From UBA9715 sp045614225 (GTDB lineage: Bacteria; Actinomycetota; Coriobacteriia; Coriobacteriales; Eggerthellaceae): a stretch of DNA of 12,107 nt. Made by a program: the position numbers and the translations under genes. Location of the stretch: NCBI GenBank assembly GCA_045614225.1, contig JAZLCO010000018.1, forward strand, positions 1 through 12,107, given 5' to 3'. Below, one piece after another: positions 1 to 4,454 of the stretch. Every line of letters begins with the position of its first letter. Within the stretch, counting starts at the first letter, position 1. The notes below the pieces were generated by a model. The model was not told the origin of the DNA. It did no database searches and saw only the letters and a program-made list of their open reading frames with translations.

Positions 1-14
1 TATTCCTCGTGGAA

Positions 15-45
15 TAACCAAAAAGGGACTGTCCCCAAATGGTTA
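15..45. repeat. Short interrupted palindrome with GGGAC-T-GTCCC core
   Basis: Centred on T30, five pairs (25-29 with 31-35) are followed by four mismatches and then six more pairs (TAACCA at 15-20 with TGGTTA at 40-45). The core and the outer ACCAA-type arm match the perfect palindrome at 1121-1153, so the two look like copies of one dispersed element. Read on the minus strand it lies just past the glutaredoxin stop and has the form GGGA-CAG-TCCC followed by TTTTT. It may therefore also act as that gene's terminator. The repeat is seen directly; the terminator role is an inference. Confidence 0.6.
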
Positions 46-58
46 CGGGGCTTGGGTG

Positions 59-298
59 TTACAGCAAGGTGCGGAGGTAGGCGATGATGTCGTCGGATTC
101 GTACATCGCCTTGCCGTCGATGATCAGGCAGGGCGATTGCACTTTGCCGCCGATTGCGCGCAAGTCCTCGGCGTTCGTTCCCTCGGTCACGCTGCGGTGC
201 TCGAGCTCGATGCCCGCCTGGTCGAGGAAGCGGTCGACCTTCATGCAGTAGGAGCATCCGGGCTTCACGTACAGGTACATGTTGTCGAACGTCGTCAT
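59..298 (-). CDS. Glutaredoxin-like thiol-disulfide oxidoreductase (79 aa)
   Basis: This is a single-domain thioredoxin-fold protein of the usual glutaredoxin length. The redox motif is Cys15-Ser-Tyr-Cys18, after a first beta strand (MYLYVKPG), and resembles the classical CPYC with Pro replaced by Ser. A likely cis-proline region is QSPCLIIDG, and the C-terminal part ending in DIIAYLRTLL fits the last helix of glutaredoxins and GST N-terminal domains. The ATG at 298 is preceded on the minus strand by AAAGGA at suitable spacing. The gene is divergent from the MarR-type gene and shares its intergenic region, which suggests joint control. The thiol partner is unknown; glutathione need not be it in actinobacteria. 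The fold is clear, the physiological substrate is not. Confidence 0.88.
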   Translation of the reverse strand: MTTFDNMYLYVKPGCSYCMKVDRFLDQAGIELEHRSVTEGTNAEDLRAIGGKVQSPCLIIDGKAMYESDDIIAYLRTLL

Positions 299-367
299 GG
301 CTAGTCCTTTCGGTCGGTTGCATCAGCCCAAGTGTACCAAGTTCACCGATCTGCATGCCACGTCGGT

Positions 368-382
368 CCCGTTTCTAACGGG
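368..382. other. Small perfect inverted repeat in the divergent intergenic region
   Basis: CCCGTT at 368-373 and AACGGG at 377-382 are perfect complements around a 3-nt loop. On the minus strand this falls in the probable 5' leader of the glutaredoxin gene, about 70 nt before its start. No T-run follows on either strand. It could be a leader hairpin or chance; no function is assigned. Confidence 0.3.
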
Positions 383-405
383 AAGTTGTCGTCGCTGTGA
401 AAATG

Positions 406-420
406 ATAAGAATGCTTATA
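406..420 (-). promoter_or_regulatory. Upstream operator-like dyad overlapping a possible glutaredoxin -10
   Basis: The sequence is ATAAG-AATG-CTTAT (406-419), the same half-sites and spacing as the dyad at 448-461. On the minus strand bases 420-415 read TATAAG, a good -10 candidate for the divergent glutaredoxin gene, although its -35 (TTCAAG, 17 nt away) is poor. A protein bound here would be placed to block that promoter. The dyad is seen; the promoter call is tentative. Confidence 0.5.
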
Positions 421-438
421 AATCTCAGCCTATGACTC

Positions 439-467
439 TTGAACAAAATAAGGAACCTTATTAATAT
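439..467 (+). promoter_or_regulatory. Sigma-70-type promoter of the MarR gene with an operator in its spacer
   Basis: TTGAAC (439-444) and TAATAT (462-467) are separated by exactly 17 nt. The dyad ATAAG-GAAC-CTTAT (448-461), extendable to AATAAGG-AA-CCTTATT (447-462), fills that spacer almost exactly. The start codon at 515 lies about 40 nt beyond the expected transcription start. A dyad between -35 and -10 is the usual arrangement for autorepression by MarR-family dimers; that the MarR-type protein made from 515 binds it is an inference from position. Confidence 0.68.
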
Positions 468-514
468 GGCAGCAGTTAGTAAGTAACCTTAGCAATGAGA
501 GAAAAGAGACGAGT

Positions 515-1111
515 ATGGCTATCAACAACGAAGAGCTCCTGGACAAGTTCGTACGCACCGGCATGGTCATGAGGCACATCGATGGCGGTCCGTGCCCCCA
601 CAAGCACGGCGGCCATGGTCATGGCCACGGCCATGGTGAGCCGGCCGATCGCGAGGGCGGCGAGCGCGGTGGCCACGGCCACGGCTCGCACGAGGGCCAC
701 GGTCATGGTCACGGTCACAAGCGTCACGGCCAGTCCCGCGTGCTGACCATGGTGTCCATGCAAGAGGGCATCAACCAGAAAGACCTGGCGTTTTTGCTGG
801 GCATTCGCCCGCAAACGCTCGGCGAGATGCTGCAGAAGCTCGAGGAGCGCGGCTTGATCGTGCGCGCCAAGTCCGAAGCCGACGGCCGTGCCATCGAGGT
901 GTCGCTGACTGACGAGGGTCGTGCCCGCGCCGCCGAGATTGCCGAGCGCCGCGCGCTTGCAGCTGCCGATTTCTTCGCCGTCCTGACCGATGAGGAAAAG
1001 GAGCAGCTGGGTGCTATCCTCGACAAGCTCGACAGCGAGCTCGACAAGCATCGTCCCAAGAGGTGCGCCCATCGCAAGCACGGCGAAGCCGCCGAGTCCG
1101 AGTCCGAATAG
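515..1111 (+). CDS. MarR-family regulator with His-rich insert (198 aa)
   Basis: The winged-helix domain is clear from about residue 75 on: SRVLTMVSMQEGINQKDLA, then the recognition-helix stretch IRPQTLGEMLQKLEERGLI, and the wing ending in VSLTDEGRARA, followed by a long C-terminal helix for dimerisation. What is odd is residues 21-71, which replace the normal first linker: 15 histidines in GH repeats, plus Cys27, and a second small Cys/His patch (Cys184, His186, His189) near the C-terminus. Such a stretch would bind Ni, Zn, Co or Cu ions, so a metal-sensing or metal-buffering role is plausible. His-rich MarR proteins are known in related anaerobes, often near transporters, but here the divergent neighbour is a glutaredoxin-like gene. 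Two matched dyads upstream suggest autoregulation. The ribosome binding site is a weak purine run (GAAAAGAG). The ligand is unknown. Confidence 0.88.
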   Translation: MAINNEELLDKFVRTGMVMRHIDGGPCPHKHGGHGHGHGHGEPADREGGERGGHGHGSHEGHGHGHGHKRHGQSRVLTMVSMQEGINQKDLAFLLGIRPQTLGEMLQKLEERGLIVRAKSEADGRAIEVSLTDEGRARAAEIAERRALAAADFFAVLTDEEKEQLGAILDKLDSELDKHRPKRCAHRKHGEAAESESE

Positions 1112-1120
1112 CGAAAATTT

Positions 1121-1153
1121 CCAACCAAACGGGGACAGTCCCCGTTTGGTTGG
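1121..1153. repeat. Perfect 33-nt palindrome with GGGGAC-A-GTCCCC core
   Basis: All 16 positions on each side of A1137 are complementary (arm 1121-1136 with arm 1138-1153). It starts 9 nt after the MarR stop. No T-run follows on the plus strand, so it is a weak candidate as an ordinary rho-independent terminator, although a hairpin of this strength could protect or stop the transcript. From the centre outward about 12 of 16 bases agree with the element at 15-45, which points to a REP- or MITE-like family. Confidence 0.75.
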
Positions 1154-1207
1154 ACGGCCCGCATCGGACGCCCATCGATGGCTCCCTCCTGATTTGGGCC
1201 ACGTAAT

Positions 1208-1263
1208 CAATGACTCTCTCGCTATTTGGGACAGTGGTGGACCAGATTCCGAGGGAGTCATTG
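1208..1263. repeat. 56-nt imperfect palindrome upstream of the flavodoxin-fold gene
   Basis: The outer arms CAATGACTCTCTCG (1208-1221) and CGAGGGAGTCATTG (1250-1263) pair with one mismatch, and the inner 28 nt continue as a patchy hairpin. The inside carries TTTGGGACAGT, reminiscent of the core of the 1121-1153 palindrome. It may be a small non-autonomous mobile relic or a strong leader hairpin for the gene starting at 1357. No T-run follows. Confidence 0.5.
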
Positions 1264-1356
1264 GTTCAGGTCGGGGGCCTTCCCACCTGCTCGGCTTTTC
1301 ATTTTTCAGGAGCACCTGGTACCATCGGACCGAAAAGCGGCGAATGGGAGGTACCG

Positions 1357-1941
1357 ATGAAAAAGCTGCTGTATGTGGACTCGTGCATCAGGCGCGAGAC
1401 GTCGCGCACCGAGCGGTTGGCGCAAGTTCTGCTCGGACGGCTGCTTTACGAGGAAGGCTACGAACTCGAGACGCTCGTGCTCGAGGAGGAACAGCTTGCA
1501 CCGCTCACGGGTGAGCTCGTCGACGCGCGCACCGAGGGCACCAAGGCCGGTGATTTCAGTCATCCCGTGTTCTCGTATGCCAAGCAGTTCGCCGCGGCCG
1601 ATGCGGTTGTCTTCGCGGCGCCGTACTGGGATTTCTCGTTCCCTGCGATGTTCAAGATCTATCTCGAGCTGTTGTGCGCTCAGGGTGTGACGTTCAACTA
1701 CAGCCCCGAAGGCATTCCGACGGGGCTCGTCAGGGCCAAGAAGGCCTACTACGTCACGACGGCAGGCGGCTACGTGAGCGAATGGGATTACGGCTGGGAC
1801 CAGGTCAAGGCGCTTTGCCAGCTCTATTTCGGCATAGGGGACGTCAAGGCATTCCGTGCGGAGGGGCTCGACATCGTCACGAACGACCCCGAGCGGATCA
1901 TGGCCGACGCCATTGTCGAGTTGCGCTCGGCGCAGCTGTAG
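1357..1941 (+). CDS. Flavodoxin-fold NAD(P)H oxidoreductase (azoreductase/quinone reductase type, 194 aa)
   Basis: The length and motifs fit the Flavodoxin_2 family of FMN-dependent NAD(P)H quinone or azo reductases: an N-terminal beta strand and FMN-phosphate loop (KLLYVDSCIRRETSRTERLA, residues about 3-22), the central APYWDFSFPAMFKIYLE stretch (about 89-105), and TTAGGYVSEWDYGWDQV (about 134-150). There is no signal peptide or membrane segment, so it acts in the cytoplasm. It probably makes two-electron reductions of quinones, azo dyes or similar aromatics, which fits the phenolic-metabolism genes to its right, though it is transcribed separately. ATG 1357 is chosen because GGGAGG lies just ahead of it; an in-frame extension back to 1210 would run through the palindrome and lacks family sequence. 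The substrate is not predictable. Confidence 0.85.
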   Translation: MKKLLYVDSCIRRETSRTERLAQVLLGRLLYEEGYELETLVLEEEQLAPLTGELVDARTEGTKAGDFSHPVFSYAKQFAAADAVVFAAPYWDFSFPAMFKIYLELLCAQGVTFNYSPEGIPTGLVRAKKAYYVTTAGGYVSEWDYGWDQVKALCQLYFGIGDVKAFRAEGLDIVTNDPERIMADAIVELRSAQL

Positions 1942-1953
1942 TCGGCGGGATCG

Positions 1954-1975
1954 AGGCAACGGTGCTGGTTTGCCT
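1954..1975 (+). terminator. Possible weak terminator between convergent genes
   Basis: AGGCAA (1954-1959) pairs with TTGCCT (1970-1975) around a 10-nt loop, and a TTTT follows some 11 nt later. It lies in the 55-nt gap between the convergent flavodoxin-fold gene and the LysR gene. The stem is short and the T-run is displaced, so confidence is low. Confidence 0.25.
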
Positions 1976-1996
1976 GTGATTTGCAGTTTTAGCCGC

Positions 1997-2908
1997 CTAC
2001 TCGAACGACTGGGTTTTTTGGATGGCGTCGACGGCAGCTTTGAGCATGGCGATGTGCGGGGCGATGCTCTTGACGCGCTCGTGTTCCGTTTGCCAGATGA
2101 GGCTCACGGGGAAGGTGATGGGGTCATCGAGGTCGGCGAGGCGCTTGAACACCAGCTGAGGATGAGTTGATTTGTTGTGGCCGCCGGCAATTGCGATACC
2201 GCACCCGGCCGCAACCAAGTCGAGCACGGCTCGGACGTCCTGGTATACGATGCCGTCCCGATAAGCGTCGAGCATTCCAAATGCATTGTTCAGCTTCGTG
2301 GCGAGACCGGGCATTGCCGAACCTGGTATCAGGAAAATCTCGCGCTTAAGGTCGGCTCGGGTGATTTCCGCGGCGTCGGCGAGACGATGATCCGGTGGAA
2401 GCACGAGGAAGAACTCCTCATCGTAAATCGGGTAGCTTGAACAGCGTTCGTCGGTGCCGCCGAAATCGAGCGTGATCGCGTAGTTGATAGTCTTGTCCAT
2501 GAGGCTCGGCTGCAGTTCGGCGACGGCCATCGGTCGAATTCTTAGGTTCACATCAGGCGCATGCTTTCCGAACCACTCGTGCAAGGGGCCGATAAGCGAG
2601 CTCGCGACAGTTGGCAGATAGCCGATTTCAACGACATCGCCCGAACGGGCCTTGATGGCTCGCATGCGCGCGAGCAAGCTGTTGTGGTCATTGACGACAA
2701 TCGCGGCGCTGTCCCTGAAAACGCTGCCGGCTTCGGTGAGCTGGAGCGTGTTGCCCAGGCGCTTGAACAGATCCATGTCGATTTCATCTTCAAGTGCCGA
2801 AATATGCTTGCTCAGAGCGGACTGCGACATATGCAGCAGTTTCGCTGCCTCGCTGAAATTGCGCGTTTTCTCGAGCACCAGGAATTCCTGCATGTAGTCG
2901 ATTCGCAT
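1997..2908 (-). CDS. LysR-type transcriptional regulator (303 aa)
   Basis: This is a full-length LTTR. The N-terminal winged helix-turn-helix (residues 1-60) shows the family pattern: MRIDYMQEFLVLEKTRNFSE, then AAKLLHMSQSALSKHISALE, then the wing with LFKRLGNTLQLTEAG. A linker helix follows to about residue 88, and the effector-binding domain fills residues about 90-295 (VVEIGYLPTVAS, the ligand-cleft region). ATG 2908 is preceded on the minus strand by GGGGGGAG. The gene is 69 nt downstream of the URO-D-like gene on the same strand, so the two are probably co-transcribed, away from the transhydroxylase operon. LTTRs typically activate a divergent neighbouring operon in response to a small aromatic or acidic ligand; here that would be the 4217-9286 operon, possibly also the one at 9599. 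The inducer is unknown. Confidence 0.93.
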   Translation of the reverse strand: MRIDYMQEFLVLEKTRNFSEAAKLLHMSQSALSKHISALEDEIDMDLFKRLGNTLQLTEAGSVFRDSAAIVVNDHNSLLARMRAIKARSGDVVEIGYLPTVASSLIGPLHEWFGKHAPDVNLRIRPMAVAELQPSLMDKTINYAITLDFGGTDERCSSYPIYDEEFFLVLPPDHRLADAAEITRADLKREIFLIPGSAMPGLATKLNNAFGMLDAYRDGIVYQDVRAVLDLVAAGCGIAIAGGHNKSTHPQLVFKRLADLDDPITFPVSLIWQTEHERVKSIAPHIAMLKAAVDAIQKTQSFE

Positions 2909-2927
2909 GAGCTCCCCCCGAAATCTG

Positions 2928-2941
2928 ATTGATATGCCAAT
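2928..2941. promoter_or_regulatory. LTTR-box-like dyad ahead of the LysR gene
   Basis: ATTG-ATATGC-CAAT is a perfect 4-bp-arm dyad lying 20-33 nt upstream of the LysR start, and the minus strand fits the T-N11-A pattern typical of LysR-family boxes. It could serve autoregulation and would imply that the LysR gene has a promoter of its own in addition to readthrough from the URO-D-like gene. Short dyads of this size occur by chance, so this is tentative. Confidence 0.35.
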
Positions 2942-2977
2942 AATAGCGCAAGGGGAGCGCGGCGATTCGGGGGAAGG

Positions 2978-3952
2978 CTAGCGACAATGCTTCACCTTCT
3001 GGTACTCGTCCATGATGGCGGGGCAGCGCGGGTCGCGTACGGCGAAAGCGTTGCCCTTTGAGGTGATGATGAAGGGGAAGAACACGTAGCCGCCGTTCAC
3101 ACCGTACTCGCGGGCGCAGCGGCGCGTTTCCTCGCGCCAATCCTCCTCGGTGGCGATGTCGAGGCATACCGGGCCGTTGGAGTCCCAGCCGCCTTCGATG
3201 ACGAGCTTGCCGCGGTATTTCTCTTGTAGCGCCGGGATGTCATTCATAGGCTGCGCCGAGCTCCACATCTGCACGCCCATTTCGACGTAGTCGTCGAGTA
3301 CGTCCTCGCACAGCCCGCACGTGTGCATGGTGAAGATGATGCCGTCTTCGCGCACTGCGTCGGCGATGCGTTTCTGGTAAGGCCAGATGATCTCGCGATA
3401 CATCGCAGGTGACATGAACAGGCCGCGTGCGGTTGCGACGTCGTCGAAGTTTACGTACATCTCGATGTTGTATGCGTCGCGAATCTTCTTGTACAAGGCG
3501 ATTTGATAGTCGGCCATGGCGTCGAAGAAGTCTTTGCAGTCGTCCGGGGAAGTCGCCATGCTCACAAGCAGGTTCTCGAATCCTATAAATGCCTGCAAAC
3601 GCTCGAATATGCCGGTCGCCGCATAGTAGGTGATGAGCTTCTCGTCTCGGTTGATCTTGGCGAGTTCGGCTTCGGCCATGGGCCGAATGTCGACGGCGTC
3701 GAGGTCGGGGAACTTCACGTATTCTTCCCAGTCCTCGACATCGTCGAACATCACTTTCGAGGGGTCGGGTATGGCTCCGGCCGTCTCGATGAGCCATTCC
3801 ACCCCAAAGCAATCCTTGCCGGATTCGGCGTAGGGATGGACGAACAATTCCTTGACGGGCGTGCCCACAAGCGCCTCAGAGTCAAGATACGTTGGCATGT
3901 ATTCGGGATTGTCCCAGTGGATGGTCTCGAGAAGATTCTGCTTTGCGTTCAT
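2978..3952 (-). CDS. URO-D/MtaA-superfamily methyltransferase-like protein (324 aa)
   Basis: The length and layout match the uroporphyrinogen decarboxylase superfamily, which includes the cobamide-dependent methyltransferases MtaA and CmuA. The family landmark seen is MHTCGLCEDVL (His210-x-Cys212-Gly), the two-residue part of the zinc site of MtaA-like enzymes; true heme-pathway HemE lacks it. The usual third Cys, in a 'spGC' motif near the C-terminus, is not there: the aligned stretch reads GGYVFFPFIITSKGNAF. Cys279 (in RRC) is the only nearby alternative. Other conserved parts are FDDVEDWEEYVKFPDLD (about 69-85) and VIEGGWDSNG (about 251-260). Methyl transfer from a methoxylated aromatic is a reasonable guess given the neighbours, but no corrinoid protein is in the window. 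ATG 3952 is chosen because GTGGGGGAAT sits 5 nt upstream; a GTG four codons earlier (3964) would itself be part of that ribosome site. It is paralogous to the protein at 10824. Confidence 0.82.
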   Translation of the reverse strand: MNAKQNLLETIHWDNPEYMPTYLDSEALVGTPVKELFVHPYAESGKDCFGVEWLIETAGAIPDPSKVMFDDVEDWEEYVKFPDLDAVDIRPMAEAELAKINRDEKLITYYAATGIFERLQAFIGFENLLVSMATSPDDCKDFFDAMADYQIALYKKIRDAYNIEMYVNFDDVATARGLFMSPAMYREIIWPYQKRIADAVREDGIIFTMHTCGLCEDVLDDYVEMGVQMWSSAQPMNDIPALQEKYRGKLVIEGGWDSNGPVCLDIATEEDWREETRRCAREYGVNGGYVFFPFIITSKGNAFAVRDPRCPAIMDEYQKVKHCR

Positions 3953-4046
3953 GTATTCCCCCACTACCGTTCGTCGATGGCCCGCTTGGGCATATGGTAC
4001 GGTGCCGGCATTTCGACGCGAGGCGAAGCGATGCCGTCATGCGCTA

Positions 4047-4072
4047 TTGGAATACGCCTTTCCATTCTCGAA
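4047..4072 (+). promoter_or_regulatory. 26-nt motif shared by both plus-strand operons (copy 1)
   Basis: The sequence begins TTGGAATACGC and matches 9451-9476 at 21 of 26 positions. It contains the inverted repeat TGGAA-N7-TTCCA (4048-4064), of the size used by LysR-type activators. It lies in the 252-nt divergent region between the URO-D-like gene and the 61-aa gene, 145 nt before the latter's start. A common activator site is the simplest reading; which protein binds is unknown. Confidence 0.55.
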
Positions 4073-4078
4073 ACCGAA

Positions 4079-4110
4079 AACCCCCGCCGCGTGGTTGAGC
4101 GGTGGGGGTT
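4079..4110. promoter_or_regulatory. Strong dyad/hairpin ahead of the transhydroxylase operon
   Basis: Arms 4079-4090 and 4099-4110 (12 bp, one G-T mismatch, 8-nt loop) form a GC-rich stem. It is followed on the plus strand by TTCTTACTAT and on the minus strand by TTTTC. TACTAT (4113-4118) could be a -10 element, in which case the dyad covers the -35 zone and would be an operator. If transcription begins further upstream, the stem could be an attenuator. On the minus strand it would lie in the far leader or promoter of the URO-D-like gene. The structure is clear, its role is not. Confidence 0.5.
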
Positions 4111-4136
4111 CTTACTATGTGCGCAGAGGGGGATCT

Positions 4137-4177
4137 GGCGGTAATCACCGCCGCTTCCCGATTGTGATTTGCAAATC
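4137..4177 (+). promoter_or_regulatory. Leader hairpin and 12-nt palindrome before the 61-aa gene
   Basis: GGCGGT (4137-4142) and ACCGCC (4147-4152) form a perfect stem with a 4-nt loop; 13 nt later comes the perfect palindrome GATTTGCAAATC (4166-4177). Both lie between a possible -10 at 4113-4118 and the ribosome site at 4201-4215. They could be transcript structure or a second operator. No match to a riboswitch family known to me was recognised. Confidence 0.35.
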
Positions 4178-4216
4178 TGCTGGTTTCAAACGGTTTCTTC
4201 AGGAAAGGAGAGAGGC

Positions 4217-4402
4217 ATGGCAGAGCAGGAAGTCATCAACGGTTTCAAGAGGGGGCAGCTCCCGCCGCGCGACCCCAAGGGCCGCAAGTGGACGGTGATG
4301 GCCGGCCAGCCGGCACCCGAGCCGCCGAAAGACGCGCCGGGCTTCGTAAGCGCGACCGACATTTCCGATACCGGCGACTACTTCATCAACAGCGACTACT
4401 AG
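4217..4402 (+). CDS. Small orphan protein, first gene of the transhydroxylase operon (61 aa)
   Basis: I do not recognise this protein. The ATG at 4217 has a strong ribosome site just upstream (AGGAAAGGAGAGAGG), and the stop is 49 nt before the TTG start of the large subunit, which has a matching strong site; the two are therefore very probably translated from one transcript. The protein is basic and hydrophilic at the N-terminus (FKRGQLPPRDPKGRKWTVM), has a proline-rich middle (GQPAPEPPKDAPGF), and ends in an acidic, aromatic tail (DISDTGDYFINSDY). There is no Cys, no His, no membrane segment and no signal peptide, so it is unlikely to bind an iron-sulfur cluster. A small soluble accessory factor, such as an assembly chaperone or third subunit for the Mo-enzyme, is possible but unsupported by homology. 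The codon use agrees with the large-subunit gene, which supports its being real. Confidence 0.75.
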   Translation: MAEQEVINGFKRGQLPPRDPKGRKWTVMAGQPAPEPPKDAPGFVSATDISDTGDYFINSDY

Positions 4403-4435
4403 GCCAATGGCGACACATCGAAGTTTTCACGTTCC

Positions 4436-4454
4436 AGGAGAGGAGAGGGCTTTG
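4436..4454 (+). promoter_or_regulatory. Ribosome site that decides a TTG start for the large subunit
   Basis: AGGAGAGGAGAGGG (4436-4449) sits immediately before TTG 4452, in frame with the large subunit. The in-frame ATG at 4407 has no purine-rich site ahead of it and would place this AGGAG run inside the coding region. Starting at TTG gives 874 residues, essentially the length I recall for the Pelobacter enzyme (875). Confidence 0.8.

Noticed and set aside
600..725. Tandem GGCCATGGTCAC-like DNA repeats as a microsatellite or array
   Set aside because: They are the codons of the Gly-His repeats in the MarR protein, with imperfect units; there is no CRISPR-type spacing.
476..1315. A 279-codon minus-strand frame opposite the MarR gene
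   Set aside because: It runs through the MarR gene and both palindromes; the plus-strand winged-helix protein explains the sequence and the antisense product resembles nothing.
1210..1356. N-terminal extension of the flavodoxin-fold protein
   Set aside because: It would translate the long palindrome and lacks family sequence; ATG 1357 has GGGAGG ahead and starts at the first beta strand.
2978..3952. Heme-pathway uroporphyrinogen decarboxylase (HemE)
   Set aside because: The HxCG pair and the absence of other heme genes fit the MtaA/CmuA side of the superfamily instead.
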